NCBI RefSeq assembly: GCF_017161445.1
Contig: NZ_CP071060.1
Location: 2,728,001-2,792,000, forward strand
DNA: 64,000 nt
Direction: 5' to 3'
Origin: Niveibacterium microcysteis
GTDB lineage: Bacteria; Pseudomonadota; Gammaproteobacteria; Burkholderiales; Rhodocyclaceae
This document shows positions 38,728 to 47,156 of this stretch, in pieces (the stretch's first letter is position 1; each line of letters starts with the position of its first letter). The translations under genes and the position numbers were made by a program. The notes under the pieces are model-generated. The model did no database searches. It was given only the letters and a program-made list of their open reading frames with translations, and was not told the origin of the DNA.

Positions 38728-39159
38728 ATGATCCTGTTCCTTGATTTCGACGGAGTGCTACACCCGCTCAACAAGGCGGAGAAGTTCACTAGGACGCATC
38801 TACTGGATACCTTTCTGGCCGCGCAATGCGACGTAGAGATCGTCCTATCGACGAGCTGGCGCCAGATATTCCCCTTGGCTGTGCTGCGTTCAAAACTCTC
38901 TGCCACGATTGCCGAACGTGTGATTGGAGCAACGCCGATCTTTCCGCGGGCAGCGCTGGAGCCGGCACCGACCGCCGTGCGTGAGCGCGAATGTCGGATG
39001 TGGCTTGACGCCAACGGACGAACGGACGCCGCATGGGTCGCATTGGATGACGAGCCCACGTTGTTTGCGACGCGAGAGCGGGTGATTGTTTGCGACTCAA
39101 GGGTCGGCTTGATGCCGGAGAGTATCGAAGCGTTGCAAAAACACTTTCGTACGTCGTGA
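38728..39159 (+). CDS. HAD-domain protein
   Basis: A 143-residue HAD-fold protein. Motif I is MILFLDFDGVLHPLN (nucleophile Asp and acid/base Asp), motif II is IVLSTSWRQIFPL, and the terminal acidic motif is WVALDDEPTLF. The small size without a cap fits the HAD domain seen in Swiss Army Knife RNA-repair proteins (family inference). The start at ATG 38728 gives the typical HAD N-terminus; ATG 38692 would add 12 residues. It stands alone in accessory DNA. Confidence 0.75.
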   Translation: MILFLDFDGVLHPLNKAEKFTRTHLLDTFLAAQCDVEIVLSTSWRQIFPLAVLRSKLSATIAERVIGATPIFPRAALEPAPTAVRERECRMWLDANGRTDAAWVALDDEPTLFATRERVIVCDSRVGLMPESIEALQKHFRTS

Positions 39160-39383
39160 GGGGCCGCTTTTGCAACCTAGCGCCCATCATTCCGTTTCAT
39201 AAATTGCAAAGGCCGCTATGGCCGACGACAAGTCGGACGATGCAAAGAACTCTGTTGGTCCGTGCGCGGCTAAGCGCCAACGCCTAGAGCTCGGTGTCAG
39301 CGGGCAGTCAGCCTTCGGCGCGAACAGGGATCATTCGGCAAAGCGGCCGTTCACCCGTTCAAGATCGCGCCCTCCACCGCAAG

Positions 39384-40694
39384 TCATGTCGTCGAGCACT
39401 GCAAGGACGGATCCGGCTCCGCGTCCAAGAACGCCTGCGGAAAGTTGCGTCCGTAGAAGTTGTCGACCGCCTCATGCTCCAGCCGCATAAATGCGCGGAA
39501 GCCCGGCACCACCACCAAGCCCAAGGCAACGATCCCGCCAAGCAGCCCAAATCCGGTGAACACGGTAGCAACGGAGGCATGCAAGAGCGCGGCCCCGGCG
39601 AGCGCAGGCCCGATCATCCCGGCGATGTGGGTGGTCGTCACCGCACCAGCGACCATCCGTGCCCGATATGCCTGCGGCCGTGCCAGCATCCGGTGGGTCA
39701 GTCCCACCAGCACCATTGCAGCGTTCATAAAACCTGCGATCACGAATCCTGCAACCAGCCAGAGTCCGTTCGTTGTCAGCCCGGCGAGAGCAAGCGCAGC
39801 ACCTTGCACGACAGCCGCGCCCACTCGCGTACCAAAGCGGCCGAAGCGGTTGATCATCCAGTGTGATCCGCCAAGTGAGCCCAGGAGCATGCCGAGCGAC
39901 AGGCCCGCCTCGCACAGACCGAGCCATGTGCCGGACAGGCCAAGCGACTGCACCTTCAGGGGCACCAGTATCGTGAAGGTCGGGAACAGGAAGATCCATG
40001 ACAGGAAGTTCACGAGAATCCAACCGCGCTCCATAGGAATGCGCCAATTCGCCCGCATGCCGGCGACCAAGTCGACTCGCCACCTTCTTTTATGCGCATG
40101 CGGTCGCACACCCGAGGGGAGATGGCGCGCCGCCGCCGCCGCGCATGCCAACAACGCAGCATTGAGCCAAAGCGTGATGGCCGTTCCAACCGCGCCCAGC
40201 ACGACGCCACCGATCGCGGGGCCGACCATTCGGCCGGTCGCTTGCGCTGTCTGCTGCAGCGTCATCGCACGCGACAGAAGCTGCGGCTGGACGAGTTCGG
40301 TCGAGAAACTGCTGACCGCCGGCAGCAGCGCTGCCATCGCAAGCGCGGGCACGGCGCCAAGCGCAATCAAAACGCCCAGCCGGTAATAATGGATGGACGC
40401 CAGCGCGGCAACGCCCATGGACGCAATTGTGAACGCCACGAGTGCGCCAAAGATCAGCTGCCGCTTGGGCAACCGGTCACCGAGCGGGGAGAGCAGCGGC
40501 ATTGCGACGAGCGCAAAGGCCGAGGTCACAGCCCCATACAGTGCCAAGTCGCGGGCTCCGCCCTCGCTGGCGATCCACCATGGCATGGCCACCTGTCCCA
40601 CCATCAGCGCGAGCAGCGTTAGCGCGTCGCTCATCAATAGCCGGTGGAAATCTGAACCGAGCGCGGAGAATCGATCGAACAAGCTGAGACCCAT
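39384..40694 (-). CDS. MFS transporter, drug-efflux type
   Basis: A 436-residue major facilitator protein with about 12 TM helices. The loop 2-3 motif appears as SPLGDRLPKRQLIFGA, a variant of GxxxDRxGRR. NreB/EntS-like features and alternating hydrophobic helices (LLACAAAAARHLPSG and GMLLGSLGGSHWMINRFGR) fit a DHA3-type exporter. The substrate is unknown. The 224 bp on its 3' side up to the HAD gene hold nothing recognisable. Confidence 0.85.
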   Translation of the reverse strand: MGLSLFDRFSALGSDFHRLLMSDALTLLALMVGQVAMPWWIASEGGARDLALYGAVTSAFALVAMPLLSPLGDRLPKRQLIFGALVAFTIASMGVAALASIHYYRLGVLIALGAVPALAMAALLPAVSSFSTELVQPQLLSRAMTLQQTAQATGRMVGPAIGGVVLGAVGTAITLWLNAALLACAAAAARHLPSGVRPHAHKRRWRVDLVAGMRANWRIPMERGWILVNFLSWIFLFPTFTILVPLKVQSLGLSGTWLGLCEAGLSLGMLLGSLGGSHWMINRFGRFGTRVGAAVVQGAALALAGLTTNGLWLVAGFVIAGFMNAAMVLVGLTHRMLARPQAYRARMVAGAVTTTHIAGMIGPALAGAALLHASVATVFTGFGLLGGIVALGLVVVPGFRAFMRLEHEAVDNFYGRNFPQAFLDAEPDPSLQCSTT

Positions 40695-40924
40695 GGTGAG
40701 TTAGGAAACCGAACTGGCTGGATGAGAGTGTATGAGTACTTGCCTGCCGGCTTGCGCCCGTTCGGGAGGCTACGGCCGACATGGCATCGACGTGACTGTT
40801 GGTGAGCGCGATGGGAGGGCAAGCGGACTTGGCTAAACCGGCCAGAAACGGACATTTGCACATGACCGGTTTCGGGTAGTCTTCCAGCAGTACCTGCCAG
40901 TCAAAAATCGCACATTGTCCAACT

Positions 40925-41641
40925 ATGCAAGCCGAGTATCTTGCCCGTCTTAGTGAGCCAGTCCAACAACTCGTCCTCGAAGTGGAGGAGCGCGCGGGTG
41001 TTGAAATCAAGGTATGTCTCGACCCGAAGCAGAATGACGGAGGAACCACCGGTCAGGGAAAACTCGCAGTCATCATCAATGCCCATAGCATTCAACTCTT
41101 TGCACCGACCAACGGATACTTTCCAGATGGAGCGGTTCGACATGAAGTGCTGCATGTGCGGCGGTTTCATGTTGATGGAGTCCCAAAGCTGGCTCTAGCC
41201 GATAACGAAGAATGGGATGAAGACTTTTCTGATGCGCTGGGCGCTCTTGATAATGCCATTGAGCACGTCGTTATCGTTCCTGAGGAACTTCATTTTCATC
41301 CAGATCGACGCAAGCATTGGGAAACGGTGATGCAGGATGTCTGTTTGGCGCTTCCCAATGTCCCTGAGGGTGAGCGGCGCCTCGCGGTCTGTCTTCACTG
41401 GACATTCTTGCGTCATGTCTTGCCTGACGCGCTAGCGGTTGAGATCGTAAGGAGTTTTGCGAAGCAGCATTCATTGTTGGAATTCGCCGACCACTTTGCT
41501 GATCGGTTCAAGTCTGTAGTGGCTAGCAAGGAAGAGCTTTTGCGCTTCCTTTTCCTTACCTTCCCCGATATCCCCAGAAACCGTGCGGCTTTGGAATACA
41601 TAAACAGTATGACGGGTACTTGCCAGAAGCCCATTCCATAG
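40925..41641 (+). CDS. hypothetical protein with HExxH motif
   Basis: A 238-residue soluble protein not assignable to a named family. An HEVLH sequence (in AVRHEVLHVRRF, about residue 73) has the zinc-metallopeptidase HExxH form, and acidic residues follow at DNEEWDEDF. The C-terminal half is helical (FADHFADRFKSVVASKEELL). It has no signal peptide. Codon use is more AT-rich than in the backbone. Whether it is an active peptidase is unproven, since no third ligand motif is obvious. Confidence 0.6.
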   Translation: MQAEYLARLSEPVQQLVLEVEERAGVEIKVCLDPKQNDGGTTGQGKLAVIINAHSIQLFAPTNGYFPDGAVRHEVLHVRRFHVDGVPKLALADNEEWDEDFSDALGALDNAIEHVVIVPEELHFHPDRRKHWETVMQDVCLALPNVPEGERRLAVCLHWTFLRHVLPDALAVEIVRSFAKQHSLLEFADHFADRFKSVVASKEELLRFLFLTFPDIPRNRAALEYINSMTGTCQKPIP

Positions 41642-41710
41642 ATCGACCACGGCAAGTAGATCGATTCCCAAAGCTACGCCCAATACGACAGTAAGCACTC
41701 CCGTGAGTGC

Positions 41711-41735
41711 GTCCCCGCTAGCGCTTAGCGGGGAC
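41711..41735. repeat. perfect hairpin gtccccgcta / tagcggggac
   Basis: A 10-bp stem with a 5-nt loop (gcgct), followed by gttt. It lies 70 bp after the HExxH gene, and could be its terminator though the T-run is weak. Confidence 0.6.
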
Positions 41736-41810
41736 GTTTGGCCGACCGTTATCCGACGCAAATGTTCGCTGCGCCTTGCTGCGGCAATGGGGCAGATACG
41801 CGCGACCATG

Positions 41811-41875
41811 GGATTTCAAAGCTGACGTTCGCGTGCCCCATGGGGCACGATTCCATGGATGTCTGCTAGGTCCAA
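41811..41875 (+). repeat. left copy of 65-bp imperfect direct repeat
   Basis: It begins ggatttcaaagctgacgttc and ends near tgtctgctaggtcc. By eye it is about three-quarters identical to 52511-52576, with one gap. It marks the left side of the 42-52 kb cluster. Confidence 0.7.
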
Positions 41876-42163
41876 GGTCCGGGAGTGGGGCGTCGGTTTG
41901 TCAGAGGGGCTCTCAGGCTTCAGCCCAGTAACCGACATTTCGTCGGCCTGAGCCGACATTCATGCGATCGCGCTCCGGGAGCGTGCGACCGTCGGCTTTG
42001 ACTTCGCATGATCACGAGGATTCGACCCTCAGCAAACGGTTGGGGAATAGCAAACCGGACGTCCAGGCACAGGGCGGATGAGCCGTGGGCGTAACCCGCC
42101 TCTCCGCAGTTCAAGGCTCACCAACCCTTGGTTCGGCGCGTCGAACCGACCAGCCCTACAAGG

Positions 42164-42334
42164 CTTGAATGACGCCCAAGCGTCGATCAGCGTGCCATCC
42201 ACGGCGAAGCGATTGGACGAGAGCAACTTGTCCTGGCGTGCCAGACGCACCACTTCGTCGAAGAAGCGCAGAACGATTTGGGCCTCGACCGGCCGCTCAC
42301 GCAAGCGACTGAATTTCGACTGATCCAACCCCCT
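42164..42334 (-). pseudogene. IS5-type transposase remnant
   Basis: The minus-strand reading contains RGLDQSKFSRLRERPVEAQ and SSNRFAVDGTLIDAWASFK. These match the internal region of IS5-family transposases that runs up to the first catalytic Asp (DGTLIxAWAS). Both ends of the gene are missing and flanking sequence is unrelated. It is a short fossil of an insertion next to the CHAT cluster. Confidence 0.75.
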
Positions 42335-42606
42335 TGTCGTCCAGCACCAGAAAAAACCACCGAAACAGTAGGGCGTAATCGCGTTGCTCGCAGAACTGCC
42401 TATCCGAGCGCACTCGTAGGCACCCCCGGCAAGTCTGCCCGAGTGGATTGGCAGGCAGCCCCCAGGGTGACCTATTCCCACCAGTGTCAGTGGATTTGAC
42501 ACACAGCTTTGATCATTTCGCGAAAGCCAGGTGGAATCGTAGGTGGCGCCGTTCTTGCTTTGCCGGGCAACGTCACCCTCACACGACAACTCTTCAGGGA
42601 GGTCGC

Positions 42607-44124
42607 GTGTCTCCGCCCATTGAGTGCCTGTTTCCATGGTCAGCAGTCTGCGCAATCGTTCGTCGACGCGTCACTTCGATAGGGTGTGCGCGAGGCTCTG
42701 CGGCTGCGTTCGCGGCCATCTTCGTCGCCATGGCATCGGCTGGCGAGTCCCCCCAAACCGGCTCGGCGAGCCAAGAACTTGCACCCTACGCCGCAAGCTG
42801 CGGCGGTAAGAGCGAGTGCGGCGTCACTGACCAACTGGAAATCAAGCCGCTCGGCGCAGCCAAGGCGCTGCAGTCGGTGTGCATTCACTTCACCGGGGTC
42901 AGTTGCACCGCACAGGAGGCAATTCCGGTCTACAACCCCGATCCAGCGCACCCGGTCTCGGCGATGATTCCGCTCTCCCCGTTGGTGGAACGCTGGCTCA
43001 AACGGCACGAACAGGTGCTGCGCGATTCGCCTCGAGCAAGCCTGCCAGTCAATCTCGATCTGACCGACGCTGATCGCAAGGCCTTCACGATTGGGTTTTC
43101 GCTGAACATCTCTGCCCTGTGGAGCAACGGCGCCCTGCCACTGCGCATCACCTCGGCCAATTGCCAGCCGAACAACGTTTGTCGTTTAGGCCGCGATCTC
43201 ACGCTGCAGGTTCCGCAACTCACCACTTGGGCGCTCGCGACCAAGAGCGACCCCGCCAAGCTGAGTTTGATATTGGGCAACACGAAGATGCCTGGCGTCG
43301 CCCGCTCCCCTGGACAAGGGACGCTGAGCTTCCGGCTCGAACGTCTGCCCAACGAGGCCGACAGTATGCGGGCCTGGAATGCTGTGATGTCGCAGGTACT
43401 GGCAGACGACCAGCATTCCATCCGTGTGAGCGTAGCGGACGACAAGGGAACGCTGGCCCAATCGGACCGTAACGCCCACTTTGAGGTGTCTTCATACCGA
43501 CTTGTGTGGAGCCTACTCATCACCGCGATAGCCGTCTGTTTAGTCGCTTTGCCGAGCCGGCATTTCGGTTGGGTGTTTGTTCGGGACAGCTACACCCTGC
43601 CTGAAGACGTGATTGCCAGGCGCGAGATGCCGTATAGCCTCGGTCGCAGCCAGATGCTGTTCTGGACCGTAGTGGTGATTCTCGCGTCGAGTCTTGTCGG
43701 CTTGTCGACCGGCGACTGGCTCAGTTTCAACGAATCGACTTTGATCCTAGTGGGAATCGGCACCGGGACCGTGCTCGGCTCAGTGTCGACCGGCATGCCG
43801 CCGGTCCTGGAGAAGCTGGTTGAGGACTTCCGGGCAGCGGTGAGTGCCAATCCCCCCGACACAGCGGCGATCGGCGCGGCCCGTCAAGCGCTGCGCAACG
43901 AACTATGCAGCAGTGGTAACTGGTTCGCCGACGTGTTATCGGACTACGGCGACGACAAAGGACTCCATCGCATACAGAGCCTGCTCTTTACCGTGCTGAT
44001 CGGTGGCTTCTTTGTCGTGCAGTCCTACCTACACGGTGCGATGCCCGATCTGTCGCCCAACGTATTGGCCCTGCTCGGAATCAGTGGCGGGGCCTATGTG
44101 GGCTTTAAGCTGGCGGGCCAATAG
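42607..44124 (+). CDS. membrane protein with extracytoplasmic domain and C-terminal TM bundle
   Basis: About 505 residues starting at GTG 42607, chosen for the GGAGG just upstream and because the product then begins with a signal-like segment (AAAFAAIFVAMASAGE). Residues 45-295 look like an exported domain. TM helices lie near 298-315, 349-367, 377-395, 458-475 and 485-503. The SLGRSQMLFWTVVVILAS motif resembles multi-TM proteins of unknown function I recall from other genomes (weak). It leads a four-gene unit with two lipoproteins and a coiled-coil protein. I cannot name a function; it is likely an inner-membrane anchor of an envelope complex. Confidence 0.65.
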   Translation: MSPPIECLFPWSAVCAIVRRRVTSIGCARGSAAAFAAIFVAMASAGESPQTGSASQELAPYAASCGGKSECGVTDQLEIKPLGAAKALQSVCIHFTGVSCTAQEAIPVYNPDPAHPVSAMIPLSPLVERWLKRHEQVLRDSPRASLPVNLDLTDADRKAFTIGFSLNISALWSNGALPLRITSANCQPNNVCRLGRDLTLQVPQLTTWALATKSDPAKLSLILGNTKMPGVARSPGQGTLSFRLERLPNEADSMRAWNAVMSQVLADDQHSIRVSVADDKGTLAQSDRNAHFEVSSYRLVWSLLITAIAVCLVALPSRHFGWVFVRDSYTLPEDVIARREMPYSLGRSQMLFWTVVVILASSLVGLSTGDWLSFNESTLILVGIGTGTVLGSVSTGMPPVLEKLVEDFRAAVSANPPDTAAIGAARQALRNELCSSGNWFADVLSDYGDDKGLHRIQSLLFTVLIGGFFVVQSYLHGAMPDLSPNVLALLGISGGAYVGFKLAGQ

Positions 44125-44166
44125 TCCTTAACGTGGCAATCACGGGATCCTGCAGAAGGGCATACC

Positions 44167-45786
44167 ATGGACGGAATTGGCGAAGTGAGCACGACGTACG
44201 GCGCAGTGGCAAGGCTACGATCAGCAGTTGTGTGCGCGTGCGTGGCAGTGACGTCGTTAGCCGGATGCGCGACACCGCTGTTCTACGACGAGAACAGAGA
44301 CAAGCAGGGCCAGGACCTCAAGAAGGCTGTTGCGGAGGCCAAAGTCGCCGACACGGTCGGAGGACTGGAGAAGTCATTCTCCGACATGGCGGGTTTGGAG
44401 GAAACGCGAGCAAGGGACCGGGCGGCCTACTTGTTCGATCGGGAATTGCAGATTGTGTCGAAGGCCGAGAATCTGGCATCGAAGTACGACTCGGGCAAAG
44501 GCACGACCGACGGGCTCTACACCGTGGTTGCTGCGCGGCTGAAGGACTTGATGGGCAAGACGCGGACCACCGACGACCAAAAAGCCTACAGCGCAATCAA
44601 GGCCAAGATTGAATCGAGGCAACGCACGCTGGACCAGTCGCTCACCGTCTTCCTCGGCACCACCGGACATCGCTTTGATAGTTGCCAGGCGGTGTACAAG
44701 CAGTTAGCCGACCCGGCTCAAAGTGACAACCAGCCCTCCACTGAGTTTCTGGAATCGTTTCCTGCTGACCGACGTGAGCTCGCGCGTTTGAAGTTCCCCG
44801 AGGTCGTGGATAAGTGCAAGGAGATCGATGACGCTTTGAAGGAGCGCAGCGAGTTCTTCGTCGCTGACACCGAACCCCGTCTCATGACGTTGCAAACGCG
44901 CCTGGATGAGTTGCAAAAGGAACTTGGCGACTACGACCGCGACTTGAACGCCGCTCGAGCGAAGCTCAAGGCCGATCAGAAGGCCGCTAGCACGCCGGCT
45001 GAGGGACCGGGCACGCTGGAGAAGGTGGAAGATCGTGCCAAGCGGCTCGGTGAGGTTGTCAGTTCGCTGGCTGAAGGCGTGAGGGCCGTATCTGACGCTG
45101 GCGAGCACGCGCTCGCGGTCGAGCGGCTGGCTCGACTCGAAGGCTTATTGCACGCGATCGCGGGCACGCCTACCGATGGCAAGGTTGCGCTCAGTGAAGA
45201 TGATCGCGTCGCTGTAGCCATCATCCGCGACCTGCCGGCATTGGCCGACGAGGCGGACAAGCTCATGAAGGACGCAGCGCGGCCTCGATTAATCCCGTTT
45301 GTGGCAGCGGTGGAACAACAAACCATCGTCGTGCGCGGTTTTGAGGCGGTACGTGCGGCGAAGGTCAGGCGCATGGACGCAGTTCGCAGACAAGTGGCCG
45401 CCGTGATGGACGAGGTCGATGCACTCGTTCGCGTGCTCGCCGAACTCGACTGCGAGCCCACCTGGCACAAGCGTTCAGTCGGCGCATTGCTGGCCGATCT
45501 AAAGGGGCAACAGCGCGTCCGGTTCCTGCTGGCGCTGGCCGTCTACGCCGATGAGGTGAAGGCGTATCGGGTTGAGGGCGCCGCTTTGGCCGCCCGCGTC
45601 AATGCCATCGCCTACGACGAAGGACTGATCCGGTCGAAGTTTGCGGCTGCGCAGTGGGACGCTCTCATCAACATGATGGCCACGGTCCTCGCCGACTATC
45701 ACGCGGCGGGCATCAAGAAGGCCGACCTCGCGGAGTTCTTCAAGGCGCTGGGTTTAGTGACTATTGGCGTAGGGGTGGCTCAATGA
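44167..45786 (+). CDS. coiled-coil lipoprotein
   Basis: A 539-residue protein with a lipoprotein signal: hydrophobic core then the lipobox SLAGC, giving Cys34 as the lipidated residue. The mature part is almost all helix, with strong heptad character at about 230-300 (LQTRLDELQKELGDYDRDL) and around 390-420 (RRMDAVRRQVAAVMDEVD). No enzyme motif is seen. AGAAGGG precedes the ATG. It overlaps the next lipoprotein gene by 4 bp (ATGA), so the two are coupled and may form a periplasmic scaffold. Confidence 0.75.
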   Translation: MDGIGEVSTTYGAVARLRSAVVCACVAVTSLAGCATPLFYDENRDKQGQDLKKAVAEAKVADTVGGLEKSFSDMAGLEETRARDRAAYLFDRELQIVSKAENLASKYDSGKGTTDGLYTVVAARLKDLMGKTRTTDDQKAYSAIKAKIESRQRTLDQSLTVFLGTTGHRFDSCQAVYKQLADPAQSDNQPSTEFLESFPADRRELARLKFPEVVDKCKEIDDALKERSEFFVADTEPRLMTLQTRLDELQKELGDYDRDLNAARAKLKADQKAASTPAEGPGTLEKVEDRAKRLGEVVSSLAEGVRAVSDAGEHALAVERLARLEGLLHAIAGTPTDGKVALSEDDRVAVAIIRDLPALADEADKLMKDAARPRLIPFVAAVEQQTIVVRGFEAVRAAKVRRMDAVRRQVAAVMDEVDALVRVLAELDCEPTWHKRSVGALLADLKGQQRVRFLLALAVYADEVKAYRVEGAALAARVNAIAYDEGLIRSKFAAAQWDALINMMATVLADYHAAGIKKADLAEFFKALGLVTIGVGVAQ

Positions 45787-46334
45787 ACGCACGACGAACG
45801 CTTTCGGGTCTGATGCTCGGTCTCAGTTTGCTCGCCGTCATTGGGTGCTCGACGCCCAAGCCGGTTCTTGATCTCGCGGGTCAAGGCTCGGCGAGCGTTG
45901 GGTTAGCGGAGGCTTCCCTGCGCGACTACATCACCCTGTCGAATGTGCAACTGACTGCGCGCATGGAACTCATGCGGTCCCAGGTGCGACAAGAAGCGCG
46001 CAACGACGGCAAGCGCGAGATTGACCTGTATCTCGCTGAGCAGGCGGGGTTGAAACCCAACGACGAGGCCGCGGTGCGCATTCGTCAGCTGGGCGACGAT
46101 CACCGGCGCCTGCGCGAAGGCACTGCCACGGCGTTGCAAGACATCAATAAGCGCTTCACCTTCGACGACGCGAGTCTGCCGCAGGTGCCGACCGAGAAGC
46201 TGGCAGCTGCGAAGAAGGGATTCAGCGTGTTGGCGCAGGAATTGTCCCCTAAAGAGTGGGTGGAACTCTCTGTTGGCTACGCGCGCGAGATCAAGACGGG
46301 CGTGGACAAGATCACCCACCCGCCGAAACCGTAG
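45783..46334 (+). CDS. small lipoprotein
   Basis: 183 residues with lipobox LAVIGC (Cys22), followed by a helical mature domain (LTARMELMRSQVRQEARNDG). The ATG at 45783 overlaps the upstream stop. No domain is recognised. With the preceding gene it suggests a paired outer- or inner-membrane lipoprotein assembly. The ending AREIKTGVDKITHPPKP is charged. Confidence 0.75.
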   Translation: MNARRTLSGLMLGLSLLAVIGCSTPKPVLDLAGQGSASVGLAEASLRDYITLSNVQLTARMELMRSQVRQEARNDGKREIDLYLAEQAGLKPNDEAAVRIRQLGDDHRRLREGTATALQDINKRFTFDDASLPQVPTEKLAAAKKGFSVLAQELSPKEWVELSVGYAREIKTGVDKITHPPKP

Positions 46335-46362
46335 CCGGCAAACTATTTGGAGGTGATGCGCG

Positions 46363-46761
46363 ATGAGCCTTGATACAGACACCATCGAAAACGCCGACGA
46401 AGCATCGAGAGCCGAAACCGAGCGCTATGAGAAGGCCTACCGCGAAACGCGGCGTGTCCTGGACGAGTCCATAGAGGCTCTCGCCATCCTGGAGGAGCTT
46501 GAGGTGGATGCTGATATGCGCTTCCAAATATCGCAAAAGCGGGAAGCGCTAGAAACGGCGCGCACGGACCTTTGCAGCGCGAACATTGCTTTCCACACGG
46601 GCAAAGCGACAATGCGCCCGCCGCCGCCGCCGCTTGTTAATGAGATTCAGGCGTTGTCGAAGCAAGCCGTCGAACTTACCGTCGAGAAAGCCTCGGCAGA
46701 GGCTGTGCTCAAACTCGCGACGAGTGCGTTGAATAAGTTCGCCGAAGTGCAGACCATCTGA
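46363..46761 (+). CDS. small coiled-coil protein
   Basis: 132 residues with no signal peptide: two long helices (about 15-75 and 92-130) joined by a poly-proline linker (RPPPPPLVNEI). A strong GGAGGTGAT ribosome-binding site sits before the ATG. It is the last gene of the 42.6-46.8 kb unit and probably cytoplasmic. It may act as an adaptor; this is inference only. Confidence 0.65.
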   Translation: MSLDTDTIENADEASRAETERYEKAYRETRRVLDESIEALAILEELEVDADMRFQISQKREALETARTDLCSANIAFHTGKATMRPPPPPLVNEIQALSKQAVELTVEKASAEAVLKLATSALNKFAEVQTI

Positions 46762-47156
46762 CTCTCCGCATTTACAGATCCAATCGCTCAAATGGATGCA
46801 TGCCGAGACCGAGTTGAGCCCGCATAGGTCACACTGAAAATGCCGGCACAGTTGACTAACGTGTCCGGCAATCGCTGAGCACCGTGCTGGTCGTGCTCAA
46901 CGCCGACGGGCTCCCGCCGGCCATCAACGGTCGTTGGTTAAGAGCTGCTTCCATGCATCCAGTCCTCCATGCGAAGCATGTCAGTGAGGCCCGGATCGGA
47001 AACCATGGCACCTCGTCAATTGGGCGGACGCCATGAAGACACATTTCGATCCGCAGCTAAAGGCCAACCTTTCAACGGGCGACCAAGAAGTCGCGGGCTT
47101 TGTCCACCGTGGAGAACTCGCTGGCTGGCGCTCATCACATCTCAGCGGAGGGAAAG
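46762..47156. other. gap between the two units of the CHAT cluster
   Basis: 395 bp without a supported gene. A minus-strand frame at 46856-47044 (MCLHGVRPIDEVPW...) looks like a shadow or degraded insertion-sequence text. The region presumably holds the promoter of the CHAT unit, but I see no strong -35/-10. Confidence 0.5.

Larger units (their letters stand above)
41642..42606. other. degraded intergenic region with IS relic
   Basis: About 965 bp with no intact gene. It contains a perfect hairpin (41711-41735), the left copy of a 65-bp repeat (41811-41875), several short CCGAC/GTCGG palindromes near 41926-41960, and a transposase fragment at 42164-42334. It forms the left edge of the CHAT cluster. 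Confidence 0.6.

Noticed and set aside
41711..41760. Hairpin considered as an integron attC site
   Set aside because: The flanking core sites RYYYAAC and GTTRRRY are not present in the right places, and there is no integrase or cassette array.
46856..47044. Minus-strand 62-codon frame as a gene
   Set aside because: No ribosome-binding site or family similarity; probably degraded insertion-sequence text.
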